Shown in pieces: positions 24,481 to 36,984 of a DNA stretch of 64,000 bases (the stretch's first letter is position 1; each line of letters opens with the position of its first letter). This stretch comes from Cucumis sativus (taxonomy: Eukaryota > Streptophyta > Magnoliopsida > Cucurbitales > Cucurbitaceae): NCBI RefSeq assembly GCF_000004075.3, contig NC_026659.2, positions 5,580,001 to 5,644,000 of the forward strand, in the 5' to 3' direction. The translations under genes and the position numbers were made by a program. A model generated the notes under the pieces. The model did not search any database and had not been told where the DNA came from. It was given only the letters and a program-made list of their open reading frames with translations.

Positions 24481-25500
24481 CTCTCGAAGATTCTCACGCT
24501 AAAACCTCCTCTCCTTTGCACTGACATCGATGTGTCGATGCCTTTTTCTACCGTCGTTCGTCGAGCCACCTCCACTTGTCTCGCATCAGTCGTCAAGCCC
24601 AACTGTTATCGGTTGTTCATCGCGCACAAGCCCTGTTAGCGGCTTTTGAACTCCAGCCATCAGATTTGCTCAACCACACACCGAACCACCACAGCCTAGG
24701 CATCAAGCACCACCTTGTTGCTGCTTCGTGTCGTGCTAGCCATTGCTAGCTTTGCCGAATCTAGAAGTTGAGGTCAGTTTTGGACTGTTTGGTGAGCTTT
24801 ATGGGTTTTTTCTTGAAGATTTATACTACCCATTAGCCTTGTTTCAAATGACTAGTTTCTATCACGTTTTGATGTTAGATTGAAGAGTAGTGGTGTTGTT
24901 TAGCTGCTGTCCAGGAGGTTCGATAAGTTTTTTTGTCAAGATTTAGATGATTAGTAAATGTGAGCACTTTTAAGTTTCGAAATAGAGTTTGGGTAAAGAT
25001 TTGCTTATGTTAGTTGTATGTTTTGAAGAGTTTTTACCCATAATTAAGTTTTGAATTTGATTTTGCAATACCCATTACATTTTGTTGTTAGATTTAGAGT
25101 CTTTGGAGATTTTAACCATTGTTTAGCAGTTTGAAAGCTTGAAACTAGGCGTTTTGGCATCATGTAGGTAAGTTTCTAAGCTTTTTGTAGCGGGTTGTTG
25201 AGTACCCATTTAAATTTAATGATAATATTGAGTAACCCCTAATGTTAGATGCTTAATTTCGAGTTTAGAAGGTAGTTGGGGTGTTGTTCGTTGACTTTAA
25301 GGGTATTTTATTAAGTTCTTGGTAAGGTTTGGAATAGTTTTCACAGACCACATACTATCGCTGACTCTTATTTTGGTTTGAACTACACAAGATGGATTCA
25401 AATGTAAGGTTAGATTTTTTTTTTTTTAAAGCTAACTCAATTTCTAACAAGTTTCGTGAATAAAGCTTGAGCAAATTCTTAGGCTAAGTGAATGATTTTT
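24480..25500. mobile_element. GC-richer block, probably retroelement leader or LTR sequence
   Basis: Unusually GC-rich for the window at 24,490-24,770 (CGTCGTTCGTCGAGCC, TCGCATCAGTCGTCAAGCCC), then T-rich sequence with repeated phrases such as ACTACCCATTA and AGTACCCATTTA. No long reading frame on either strand. It resembles LTR or 5' leader sequence of plant retroelements but lacks diagnostic ends. Confidence 0.3.
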
Positions 25501-25619
25501 GAAGTAGAAAACAAGTCACATATTTTTCGTGCAATTTCGAGAAGCCTTTGGTTTTTCGAGTATCCTAGAGTGTACAAATGTGTAAAGAAAAATGAATTCC
25601 AACAAAGCATCGGTCCATT

Positions 25620-25880
25620 TTATTTTTCTTAACTACTTATGCCCTTGTAATCACCTATATATACAAAAGGTGTACTCTAACTAACTAGTCTTTAAAAAAT
25701 AGGGTTTCATATACAATAAAGAAAAAGAGAGATTTGTGTACTCATCTTCAATAATAGAAAAGATCCTTCCCCGTGGACGTAGGCTTCTATTTTGGTCGAA
25801 CCATGTAAAAACCTTGTACCATCCTTCTTGTTCTCTTTAATCTTCATATCACTATGATCACCACATGCTCAATCGAAACC
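25620..25880 (+). mobile_element. Probable Ty1/Copia-type LTR 3' portion
   Basis: CTATATATACAAAAGG promoter-like site near 25,658, then CCCGTGGACGTAGGC followed by a GTCGAACCATGTAAA phrase (25,770-25,810). The phrase CCGTGGACGTAGGC...CGAACCACGTAAA is characteristic of R/U5 in many plant Copia LTRs. No adjacent gag-pol was seen, so this is a solo LTR or fragment. Confidence 0.5.
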
Positions 25881-25999
25881 ACAAGAAACAATTTCATCAA
25901 GGTTTTTGTTTGTAAAAACAGAGAACAAGACAAAAGAACAAAGAAAATATTATGCATCTCAATTGATCACAGCAAAATAAGATTGAACATAAATACTCA

Positions 26000-28900
26000 T
26001 AAGTAATACCTTTCCAATGTTGCATTTTCATAAAAATTCAACAAGCATTACCACTATCTCGAGGATTCTTCAAGCCGTAAGTACGAAAAAATGTTCAATG
26101 ATTAAATCATACTCTACTTACATGAAAATTTAACAAAGCTGAGTTGATAACTCTCATAAAGCCCTTAGTCCCCCTCCCCGCCAACTTTCAACACTATTGT
26201 TGGAAAGGAACAACAAGATCTTTTAGAGTAAGGAAAGAACTACTATGAAGATTTTGGATGATATAAATTCAAGTAAACATTGATATACTACTAATATACC
26301 ATACTAATTAGACTAAAACACTTTCAACGAGACTAGAATGATATAAAATATACTTTAAACCACAATAGTTGAATAAGTAGTTTGGTAGGGGGTAGAAACT
26401 ACTTACTTGAACAAATAACGACAGTTTCCTTGAAGTAAGAGAACTTTCTGTTAATCCTCAATTCAATAAATTATTCAAAATGCCATAAGGTAGTCATAGA
26501 AAGAAAATATAGTTTCATATAATTAAAGGACTAATTTTTCAAGAACGACAACCATACTTCTTAATTGATAACTATTGAAATAACTCAACTAACTAATCAC
26601 AAAATAGAAATGAGAATCGTTTTATATTTATTCAAGACATCAAATTTTGGTCTCCACAGTAAAACTATAATAAGCAACTAAAAGAGATCACCAAAGCAAT
26701 CTAGATTAATAAACAGAAAAAAGGTAAAGACACGAAACTGAAATTGCAGTTATAAGCAAGTACATAAACACCTCTCACTGTCTTGCAAGTTTAAAGTAAC
26801 TTCAAATGGGAGATATCCAAAAATCAGTTTATCATTGAATAAATCTTTTTTTTGTCTGCAAGAAAAGATTCACTTCCACTTCCTGATAAATCCAAAAAAT
26901 TTCATAAGCAAAATTTCATTACAGAGGACTAACATCCCTTTCCAATGTGTATAACATACACCGCGGTTTATGTTTCAAGCAGTTATGTATTTCGAAATTT
27001 TCAAATTTACTCCTCTTGGAAAGATCTAGCATGGTAAGTGACAAATAAAATTCTACCATACAAAATAAATCTTAATTCACCACCATTTTTTGGTATTTTC
27101 TTTCAATATAGAAGAACATGTAGTTATTTTTGTTGCTGCTATCCTTATTGTAAGAAAGGGAGAGAGAACATACCTATAATTATCAATAATCACTTCTCCC
27201 TATCCTTCAATCAAAGCAAGACATAATTTCAGTCTAAATAAAATAAAAGAATTTTATGTTACAAAAGAAACCGTAATGCTTCCAAGATTGCAAGATCATA
27301 ATATAGACAAAAAGAAAAAGAGAGTGAAGGTTAGACTTCTTTTTCAAAGATAATAACAATGAAAAATGGAATTCAATGATACATTTAGGTTTAATAGCAA
27401 ATGTCTTACCTCACAAATATCATACTTCTCTCTGTCTAAAAGGAGTAGGACCATTATTGCATACTGACTTCCAACATCAACAAAAAGAAATAAAATTCAC
27501 AACTATAACAAGTCTAAAACAATTACTTAAAATTGATGGTTTATCAAAACTTCCTATAAATCAAGATAAGTTCATTAGTAACATAAAGAGTTCATTTCTT
27601 CCTCATAGTGAAAATTCTTCCTCATAGTGAAAACGTTCATAACTTTTTTTAATCTTTCAATCATTAGTAAATCAAGAGTAACCAAATTACAAAAATTTAG
27701 TAATGAGTTAGATAACAAGTACTTGTGTTCAAGTTTATATATACAGTTTGTTTATGTTATAACTATCATGCAATTACGATACAACTCAATAGCAACCATA
27801 AACAAAAGATCAATAGAAAAATCAAGAGTAAGTTGGAATCTATCTTAGACATATCTATTGTTTCAAAAAAACGACCACCATCTAAATGGATTTCAGTATG
27901 AAATGAACTTGAGAACAATGAACCCAAAGAAATAGCTAAAAGACCAACATAATGAACAATAATATCAATATGTTATTCAATGTTCAATGTTATTATATGG
28001 TAAACCCATTTCACATCGTTATCATTCTATATTGCCAAATCATTCTTAAGACATTCTATAGGACCTAAGCAAAGTTATATATCAAAATTGTTTATATCAA
28101 TAAAACTACCTAACTTGGATCTAAGAACATTAGACACTTCTTTATATGATATATGTTCATCAACTACTACTTCAGACACACTAAAACCAATGTAATTGTT
28201 AGATTCGTTGAAAAAACTATCGAAATAGACTGCAATACTAGCCATCATGCCACAAAATATTATAACTATATGTCATTAAATAGTATAATTATAAATAAGA
28301 TGTATATATATATAATAAATCACATAAGAAAACTATTATATCTTACGAATATATTAAAAAATAGTATAATTGTAAATAAGATGTAGTATATATATAATAA
28401 ATCACATAAGAAAACTATGATCTCGTACGGGTATATCGTTAATTTAATATATATATATAAAAACTGATAATAAGTATGTAATATATTGTCACTGTATATT
28501 ATAGTTTACTATTTTTTTAATTGTATAGTCTAAAGTATAATAATGAAAATTTACCAAAGCGAAAAATTTGGATAACTTACTATATAATATTATATATGTG
28601 TTATTGTATATATGAAGTTATATATATGTGTAATCAATATAATATAATAAAAAGTTACACGTACTAATTAATGGACTGAAGAAGAATGTCATGAATTAAA
28701 AAAGAAAACTAACCAGAAGTTGGATGAAAAGGAAATGATAAAATAACTCTCAAATCAAGTAGAAAAAGATGAACTACCATATTGAAGGTAATGAAATCTA
28801 TGAAAGAAAAGAAGGACATTGAAGGATTAAGTAAAGGGTGTGGAAAATATAAACTTTTTTGCTGAAGGAAAATACCAAAAAAATAAAAAAGATTAAATGG

Positions 28901-29270
28901 TTGTCAGTGCCATATGAAAATTTTCAAATGGTTAACGTGATAGGAGATAAAATGTTATACAATTATAATTAATTACTATATAATTCTATTGTTATATGGT
29001 TATAATTAATTACTATATAATTATATATTAGAAAATATTTTATTTTATACTTTAATTATAAAAAAAAGCCTATTTCTAATTTATTAACGTACACATTTAA
29101 ATAAATAAGTTATCAAATTCATAATAAATTAAAAGTAATATAAATAAGAAAATAATTTAAATATAATTTCGAATATTATATATTTGATGATGATAATTAA
29201 AAAATTATATGAATTACTAAGTAAGAAAATAAAATTTACTCGGTCATATTTGTAAAGTTCAGTCATTTTA
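26000..29270. other. AT-rich intergenic region upstream of SYP31
   Basis: No gene recognised. Short open stretches at 27,376-27,848 have low-complexity composition and no known motif. It contains the 81-bp direct repeat at 28,279 and a degenerate repeat of TTATAATTAATTACTATATA near 28,960-29,010. Confidence 0.45.
28279..28420. repeat. 81-bp direct repeat, about 1.7 copies
   Basis: AATAGTATAATTATAAATAA at 28,279 recurs at 28,360 as AATAGTATAATTGTAAATAA. In both copies ATAATAAATCACATAAGAAA follows. The second copy has a few substitutions and a small length change in the TA run. Confidence 0.75.
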
Positions 29271-29302
29271 GTTCTTTTTCTAAATCTTTCACTTTTCAAG
29301 GA

Positions 29303-29330
29303 TGGGCAAGAGCCCAAATAATATATAAAG
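29303..29330 (+). promoter_or_regulatory. Core promoter of SYP31: site II pair and TATA box
   Basis: TGGGCA and AGCCCA lie at 29,303-29,316, just upstream of ATATATAAAG at 29,321-29,330. A leader of about 160 bases to the ATG at 29,514 would follow, with another AGCCCA at 29,347. Confidence 0.5.
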
Positions 29331-29407
29331 GTTGACGGATCTGACCAAGCCCATTACCTTCCCTCATCGTCGTCGTTGGCCAGCAGAGGTCCAAAGCATC
29401 ACCGATC

Positions 29408-29482
29408 ATGGTGTCTGATATGTTACTTGCGACAGCTACGTCTAACCAACGAACCATCTTCAATTTCAATCCAATGCCTTGA
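29408..29482 (+). promoter_or_regulatory. 24-codon upstream ORF in the SYP31 leader
   Basis: ATG at 29,408 opens a frame MVSDMLLATATSNQ... that ends TGA at 29,480-29,482, 31 bases before the SYP31 ATG and in another frame. It lies downstream of the predicted TATA box, so is probably in the mRNA. Its effect on translation is inferred. Confidence 0.45.
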
Positions 29483-29513
29483 TTTTTTTCACCATCACCA
29501 CCACCAGCTGAAA

Positions 29514-32176
29514 ATGGGTTCCGCTTATCGTGATCGGACGTCGGAATTTCGTTCACTATTGGAGACGCTGAAGAAGATTGGCGGAGCCACATCCGCCATG
29601 AATCAAGCTCAAAATGAACCATCGGCGTCTACGCCCTCCGGATCCCCGGCCTTTGCACGATCAGAATTCAGCAAAAAGGCCTCCCGCATCGGATTAGGAA
29701 TCCAAGATACCTCTCAGAAGATCGTGAGGCTCGCTCAGTGTATGCATTTTTCGTTACCCTTCTCAAAGCTATGATTCTATTTTACTCCCTTTTGCTGCCT
29801 GTGTTAATTGGTTCAACAATGGATGGTTTTTTGGCTTGATTTTTGTGTAATTTAGCAATTGGGTTTTTGTGAAATTGTTTCAATACTTGATGACCTCCAT
29901 TAGTGGTGGTATATTTTTTGTAAGTTTGGCAATCTGCATCCTGCTGTCTATTATGAATATCTAAACTCGATTTCTTTGCAATTTGATTTTTTTTTTTCTG
30001 AACAAGATACTGCAAACGAAAGCTAGTTACATGAAAGGCTTAGATACGCGTAGTTAATTAATGATAGTTATCTATGCCTTGCAATGAATTTACATGTACT
30101 AATGTATTAAACCATTAGTTTATTTACAAATCAGGAGGAGAAAGCTTTGAATCAGCAAATATTTTGTAATTTGATTTTTTAATGGGAATACCTTCCGCAC
30201 AATTTATTTCTGCAATAACTAGTTTATGTATTAAAGAAAAGGGAATAACACTTCACATTACACTGATTTTCACATATTTTTTGAGTTTTGTTTCTTCCTA
30301 TTATTTAGTTGAAGTGTACTGGTTGAAATAATCATTGGTTACTTGCTACAAGTACTTGCAACTAACGAGGGCCCTTTCTTATCCTTCTGAACTTTGCAGT
30401 GGCGAAAAGATCATCAATGTTTGATGACCCAATCAGGGAAATACAGGAAATGACTGCTTTGATTAAGAATGATATTACATCCTTGAACGTAGCTATCACA
30501 GAGTTGCAAACCATCCATAACATGGAGACAACAGAGGGGAATTCTTCAGAGGATAGAGTGGTTCATTCAACAGCTGTCTGTGATGATCTGAAGAGCAGAC
30601 TTATGGGTGCTACAAAACAGCTACAAGATGTGCTAACCACAAGAACAGAGGTCTGTCTGAAACATATCTGTATAACATATCGATATAACATATCACACAC
30701 TTACTCAACTTTGGCTTCCTAAATATTTAAACTTATTTGTCTATGTTCTAAATACTATTTTTAATAACAGAATATCAAGGCCAATGAGAGCCGGAGGCAA
30801 ATATTTTCTGCAAATGCATCTAGGGAAAGTCCTTTTCAAAATCAAGCCAAAGCTGTAACACAACCTCCACCTTGGTCAAGCAATACATCTGGAAGTGCCC
30901 AATCATCACTGTGAGTATTTATTTAAGTGGCATGCAAATATTGATTCTAATCCTAAAGAGAGGACACTTTTTTTTTTTCCTGATAACTTAGTTGCTTTCG
31001 ACTTTTCTTCTTATTAGGTTGTCATCAAATGGAGCTCAAGTTGGGGGTCAATTGAGGTTTGTTTCATGCTAATAGTAATGCCCTGTGTGCTTCTTGTTCT
31101 TGAAGAGATGAAAAGTTGTGCTTCTGAAGGATAGAAATAGTGCTTATAATGCCCATGGTTTAAGCAGAGTCAGATCTTTTATCTGTTTGGCTTTGCACGT
31201 ACATGGCAGACTCATACATGGTTGGAAATGGTATTTCATAGTCATATATCCATTAAGTTGGTATTCTTTTTATATATACATGATTCTTCCTAATGACTTT
31301 TAAGAAAGTTTCATAATTGGCTTCTTACCAATATAATGGAGGCGAGGGATTCCATCATGTTATTGTGACTAGATATGCTTGCTATCCTAATCTACATACC
31401 AGTCATAGACATGTTCTTCAAATAGTTTTTGTTGCATGTTGTCGATACCATTTTTCATGAACGTCATTTTTAACCTTTTGAACTTTGTTAATCCTGCTGG
31501 TTAGTTGCTTTTTGAAGACTGGATCTGGTTTATTAATTAATTTTTATAATTAAAATGGTACGATAGAGTAAGCTTGTCCGTAACTATTTGTATTGTGCCT
31601 TGTTAAGTCAGACGAAGGTTAGCTGTGGAGAACATGAACACCCCATCACAGCAAATGGAGATGTCGATGTTACAGCAGGTGGTTCCTAGGCAGGAAAATT
31701 ATTCACAAAGTCGTGCAGTTGCTCTCCATAATGTGGAATCCACCATATCAGAACTCAGTGGAATTTTTTCACATCTTGCCACAATGGTAGCTCATCAAGG
31801 AGAACTTGCTATCAGGTAATATGTCCTTGCTAAGCTGTTTCTTGTTAAGAAAACAAAAAATGAACATTTCTCTGGTTGCTTGGGTTTCAATCTTTGTAAT
31901 CAACACCCTTTACCTTATCCACATCATCAACTACTTCTCGTTCTTCTTCAATTGTGCTTGCAAAACCCAACTCAAACTTCCATCCTCTGAATTAAGTTTG
32001 GTTATTGGTTCATCATCAGGATTGATGACAATATGGACGAATCATTGGCAAATGTAGATGGCGCTCGGAGTGCTCTTTTAAGGCATCTTAGCCAGATATC
32101 ATCAAATAGATGGCTTCTCATAAAAATATTTGCCATTTTAATTATTTTCTTGATGGTCTTTATTTTCTTGGCATAA
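29514..32176 (+). CDS. SYP31: Golgi Qa-SNARE, syntaxin SYP31 (Sed5/syntaxin 5 family)
   Basis: Tail-anchored Qa-SNARE of the cis-Golgi, fusing vesicles between ER and Golgi. Exons: 29514-29739, 30400-30650, 30771-30910, 31018-31056, 31612-31815, 32020-32176 (1,017 nt, 338 aa against 336 in Arabidopsis SYP31). Upstream sequence is open in frame to about 29,376 but has no ATG, so 29,514 is the start. The N-peptide SAYRDRTSEF (residues 3-12) matches the DRT-type Sly1/SM-protein binding motif of Sed5 syntaxins. A three-helix Habc region follows (CDDLKSRLMGATKQLQDVL about residues 131-149), then a Pro/Ser linker (PPPWSSN). The SNARE motif spans about 246-308 with central glutamine Gln281 (MVAHQGELAIRIDDNMDES), and a C-terminal membrane anchor covers 317-338. 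Exon 4 is only 39 nt. The gene is complete; SYP31 is favoured over SYP32 by the MGSxYRDRT start. Confidence 0.95.
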
Positions 32177-32913
32177 ACTTCCAGCTCCCAAACATTACTT
32201 TTAAATTTTTTGCTGACGATATTATATGGCTTTCTCAATGTCCATCGGTTGTTTACACTTATCTGATATTGCTGTAACTTGCCCCCTCCCCCTCTGTAGA
32301 TTCATGGATCTTACTTTTCATTTTGGGGTTCCATTAAGTTTTATCATGTACACGAATGCAACAAATTGCTTATATTTTTACAGAAAGAAGCATATATACT
32401 GTATTGTGAGAATCTCAAATTCATTAAATCTGAATTCTCCTTGCTCTACTATGTTAGAATCGTGTTTGATATCTTGAGAAACATAATTCTGAGGCATGCA
32501 TATTCTCAAGCAATGCAATCTCTGCTTACGTGCTGAACAATGCAAGGAAATGAAATTCTTTGGAAGTCAAAAGTGTTCAATTGATCTTAGACCACCTATC
32601 TTTTCCTGATACATTTAGATAATAGATGGAGCATGAACTAAAATGTTTTCGAGCTACAAAGATCACAATTTTAAGCAGGATATGGTAGAAAAAGGAAGAT
32701 TAGAAAGCATGATTTGGATATAAAGTTATGCGAAAGTCTTCATTGTGTTTGTAATGCTGCCATATTGAATGGATATAACATATCTCTATAGTACAAGTTT
32801 GAGCAGAAATCTCTCATCTTTTGAATTTGCTGCAAGGATCTGAATGATTTTTGGCTACTTTGTTGATAGATTTTATCTAAACTTTGCATTATAATGTTGT
32901 AACTTGTACAATG

Positions 32914-32993
32914 ATAGCACTTCGTTTCACTTCGAATCTTTTTGATGATAGCACTTCGTTTCACTTCGAACTCTTTGATAATAGCACCATGAA
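32914..32993. repeat. 34-bp tandem repeat 3' of SYP31
   Basis: GATAGCACTTCGTTTCACTT starts at 32,913 and again at 32,947, with a partial third copy (AATAGCACC) at 32,981. Period 34 bases, about 2.3 copies. Confidence 0.75.
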
Positions 32994-32999
32994 TTTTCT

Positions 33000-34600
33000 T
33001 GAAAGGAGAAAAATAAAAATGTGATCTTTAAATGCTTGGTTTTGTTTTGTCTCTACATTCATTGAATCAATGTCTATTTAACACATATATTTTTTTGTTT
33101 CTAAAATCTATTTTAAATTTTTGTAATTTAAATCATTACATTTTTACAAGAATATTTTCCTTGTTTTCACTATATCCACATTTAGAAATTAAAATTTCAA
33201 AACATACATATTTAAATATACTATTTTAGAGTAGAATATGTATAATATGATATTTTATAAATCACATAATACAGTAACATAATAGTTATACAAAAGTTAT
33301 AACATAAATTGAGCAATAATAGTTTCAAGCACATGTTTAGTTGTGATGACTACACAACTATTTATTATTTAAAATGCATTATGAACAACTTTTGAAATCT
33401 TATATCTCTAAATTTACTACTAAATACATACTTAAAAAAATATTGTAACATAAATTTGTTTTTTTTTAATAAACACTCTTTTCAAATCACTAACACGTAC
33501 AAGTCATTAGCATGGGATTGTACTATTTTTATATGATGTGGTGTGGCTTCAAATGCTCTTGAAGTGTGATAATGTAAACATAAAATTAAACAAAGTTATG
33601 TTATAATTTTGTTTGGAGTATAAATACTAAACACACAACTTCTAAAGCTAATTAAAAAAACAAAACTGTTCTCGAGTTTAAAAACATCAAACTCATAACT
33701 CATAATATATAAAGATTTAGTTAAAACCAAATTTGAAGCAAAGAGAATGCTCCCAAAGTGGGATATTTTGGGGAGATGAGTAAATTAAATTTGGATGAAG
33801 AATGAAAGACATATGAAATGGCCGACATGGATTAAAAATTTCAAGTCTTGAAAACCATAATGGAACTACAAAAGAGAAGTGGAAGATGACCAATAGTGAA
33901 AAGACTGCTACTAATAACAACAATAATATAATATTAATGGATTAAATTTTGTCACACTAACTCATTCATTCATGATTATTCCCACTATATCCTTTTGTTT
34001 CAACTCTGTTCTAACCCAAATTCTTCACTCATTTACTCATATTTGCAATTCAAAAGGAAGAATGACTGAGTTGATTAATAGTGTAATTTAAGGGAGTGAA
34101 AATACTCTTATGTGAAGTGTTTGGTATACCCCTAAACTCTATACGTCTTTCAAACTTACTCAGATTTCAAATTCAACATGTATAATTATTTGTGGTTATC
34201 TATGAATATAACATTAAAGTTTAGAAAAATGTACTATATAAACTCTTTAAATCTAATGAAGTCGTTTATATCTTGAAAAATATTTCTTATTAACTAGTAT
34301 TCTTCTCCCTCTATCCGTGAATATAGCTAACATAATGTTGGTAATCGATAATGATATCAAATTTAAGGGAGTAAATATCCATCAAATTCATCTTTTAATT
34401 TAATCATCCATCAAATAAACTTATCTGTTTTTAAAATTTTCTTTTCTTTTGGTATCATAGCTCAATTGTCATCCAGCTTTCTTGTCTTAAAAATATATAT
34501 TTTTTAAAAAGTTGCTTTCCAATGTTTTTCTTTATTCACATATCTTGGGTGAAAAATGTTTGTGGAAGGTCATACACCAAGACTTAGCATGATCTAGCAT
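33000..34600. other. AT-rich intergenic stretch, no gene seen
   Basis: Downstream of SYP31. No conserved frame or RNA gene was visible on either strand. Confidence 0.5.
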
Positions 34601-34614
34601 GTGGTACTGTTCCA

Positions 34615-36000
34615 AACAATTGGAATATGCAATCAATTGGCTGTGATTAGAAAGGCTTAACCCTGTAGTTTAGGGTGAGTGGCAAACGGATTTCATCTCT
34701 CAAATTCGTGCCAAATTAATTTTTGAAACTACGGTACACCAAATACTAGTCTTAGTGGTAAGTCCGAGCCGAATTCAAGAAGCACACTAATTTTTGAAAC
34801 AAAATAATTTTCAATAGAAGTAATCGATGGGGTTTGAGGTTGATTTTGATTGCAAGAAAGCTAAAATGCATTAAACGAAAATGAATTGTAATTAAATTCA
34901 ATGAATAAAACATCTTAGCATGGGTCTAAACAGAACTTTCTGTTTCAATTTGTTCGATCACGGGATCACTAGATCCAATGTTAAATATCAACCAATTTGA
35001 TTAGAAACGCTAACCAAATTGTCCTAAGCAACTAACTAGCTAATCAAACCGATGACACATGCAAAATCCAATTAATTGTACTAATCGTATTAAGATCTAG
35101 GGCAAGTTGGACGAACAATTAGTGGTTCAATCACCTTGCTAATTATTCTAATTTGATCCAAGGTTGGTTACATCAATACTCATCTACTTAAAAATTGTAA
35201 GCTAACTCCACCATTTGTTTTAAGAAAAATACATAATCTAGTGTCACGATATTGTATATTAATTCAAACAATAAACATATATCCATAAGTGTCCGAAAAT
35301 ATGTTTTACTGAAGATTAAAACAAAATCAAGTCATTAAATACATCAAATATAGTTTAAAAGCTCACAAACAAAGAAATAAGAAAATAATCCTAACGACCT
35401 AGGCTAGAAAAGAGTACCTTAGGCTCTCATCCACATGCCAGATGATGAGAAAGTATTTGGAAGCAAAAGCAAACTGAAAGAGCTTAGAAAATAAAGAGAA
35501 AACAATGGTAAGGTAGTATGAATCCAAGATAATTTGACATGGTTGGCGAAAATTTGGTTTTTTTAAAAGTGTCACGACGTCGCAGTGCTAGGGACAATGA
35601 TGTGGCACTGATGAGTCTTTGCGCCCGCATCAAGTTCGGAGTGTTGCGATGCTCTAAGGCAACACCTTGGGGCCATAGATTTACACATAATCTAACCATT
35701 ATGTTCTATAGTGTTGCACATAGTATCATGGGGCGCCACAAGACTACAAGACAAAAGCTAATAAGCACCGAATTGACAACACTACATTTTACCTTCAAAT
35801 TGCTCAAAACCTAAATTAGCCAATTAAAAACGTAAAATCACGAAACGAGCTCGAATTAAGTGGAATATGATTGCATATTTACAAAGGTATCAGTGGGAAT
35901 GAAAAAGGTACATTTTTGTCGATTATTGCTTAATTTTAAGAAATCATAGTGTATTTCACAACACACCAATAGTGACACCACAAATCTTTATTAAGACCTG
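34615..36000 (-). mobile_element. Possible LARD-like or Gypsy non-coding retroelement fragment
   Basis: The stretch holds phrases I associate with large non-coding plant retroelements (GTGGTAAGTCCGAGCCGAATTC near 34,760, ATTTTGATTGCAAGAAAGC near 34,843). A GC-rich block at 35,570-35,700 (CACGACGTCGCAGTGCTAGG) has an opportunistic open frame but no known domain. Orientation and ends are uncertain. Confidence 0.3.
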
Positions 36001-36980
36001 CAAAAGAGTTTACATCACCATGGTTATGAAATCGACAAATAAAAAGTACAAAAAGCGTAAAATAAAGAAGAATCAACACATGGATTTATGTGGTTCACTG
36101 ACAATGTGCTAGATATATCCATGAAGTAGAGAAAATAATTTTATTAAAGAGAATATTATAGAATACCATAATGATGGTGATTGTAGGGTTAGTGATCAAA
36201 GCTTATATATAGTGTACTTCTCTATACTTGATCAACGAGACCACATACTTGGTCGTTTTGAAGCATTGTGTAGCAGTTCAAAAGGCACTCTCATAAGTGT
36301 GATGTCCAGTAGAGTACATGAACATGTAGTTTGATTGAAAATATGACATATTGCTATCCATTGAAGTGGTGGAATGAGACTATTTATGAAGTCTATGGTC
36401 AGACACAATGGTGGATTCAATTTTTTTTTTTGACAAATGACTTTATTGTTCAACCAAAATAATTTATAAGTGAGTGGTTCTAAATCAAGAAGATATTAAC
36501 GTATAAAAACTTAAACAACCCAACAAGTTTACTTAAAATCCATACATTGTTTCAAGAATTAATAAAATAGGTATAAAACAAATGAACTAATACAAAAAAA
36601 TAAGAATGATTTGATATATGAAAACCAAATGCATAAAAATAAAATAAAAAACTTGAAAAATGAAGAAAATAAATTACAAAACTTACCTCATAAATTAAGA
36701 GATAAAATTGAATAAGAAGCCAAGAAGAGAAGTTGAAGAAGAAATCTTTAAAACTAAAACAAAATATAAGAATGATTTTAAATATTAAGACGAATGCATA
36801 TAAATAAAATATGAGAAGATGTTGAAGAAGAAGCAAAAAATTAGATGGGGAAGAATGTAAATTATTATTTCTCGGAGGTAATGGGAGTGTTGTAATTTGG
36901 AAAAAAATAAAAATTTGTAAAATTAAATTAATATGTAAGATTTTGATTTTGGGTTGGAAGGAGAGGTTGACAAACAAAGT
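36000..36980. other. Intergenic stretch, probably old transposon debris
   Basis: TTATATATAGTGTACTTCTC near 36,203 could be an LTR promoter relic. The long minus-strand open stretch at 36,552-37,007 is Phe/Leu/Ile/Ser-rich low-complexity translation of AT-rich DNA and is not a gene. Confidence 0.35.
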
Positions 36981-36984
36981 AACC

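Noticed and set aside
35484..35814. Open frames of 71 and 91 codons in a GC-rich block
   Set aside because: No recognisable domain, and the surrounding sequence looks like non-coding retroelement; both strands are open, as is common in GC-richer random sequence.
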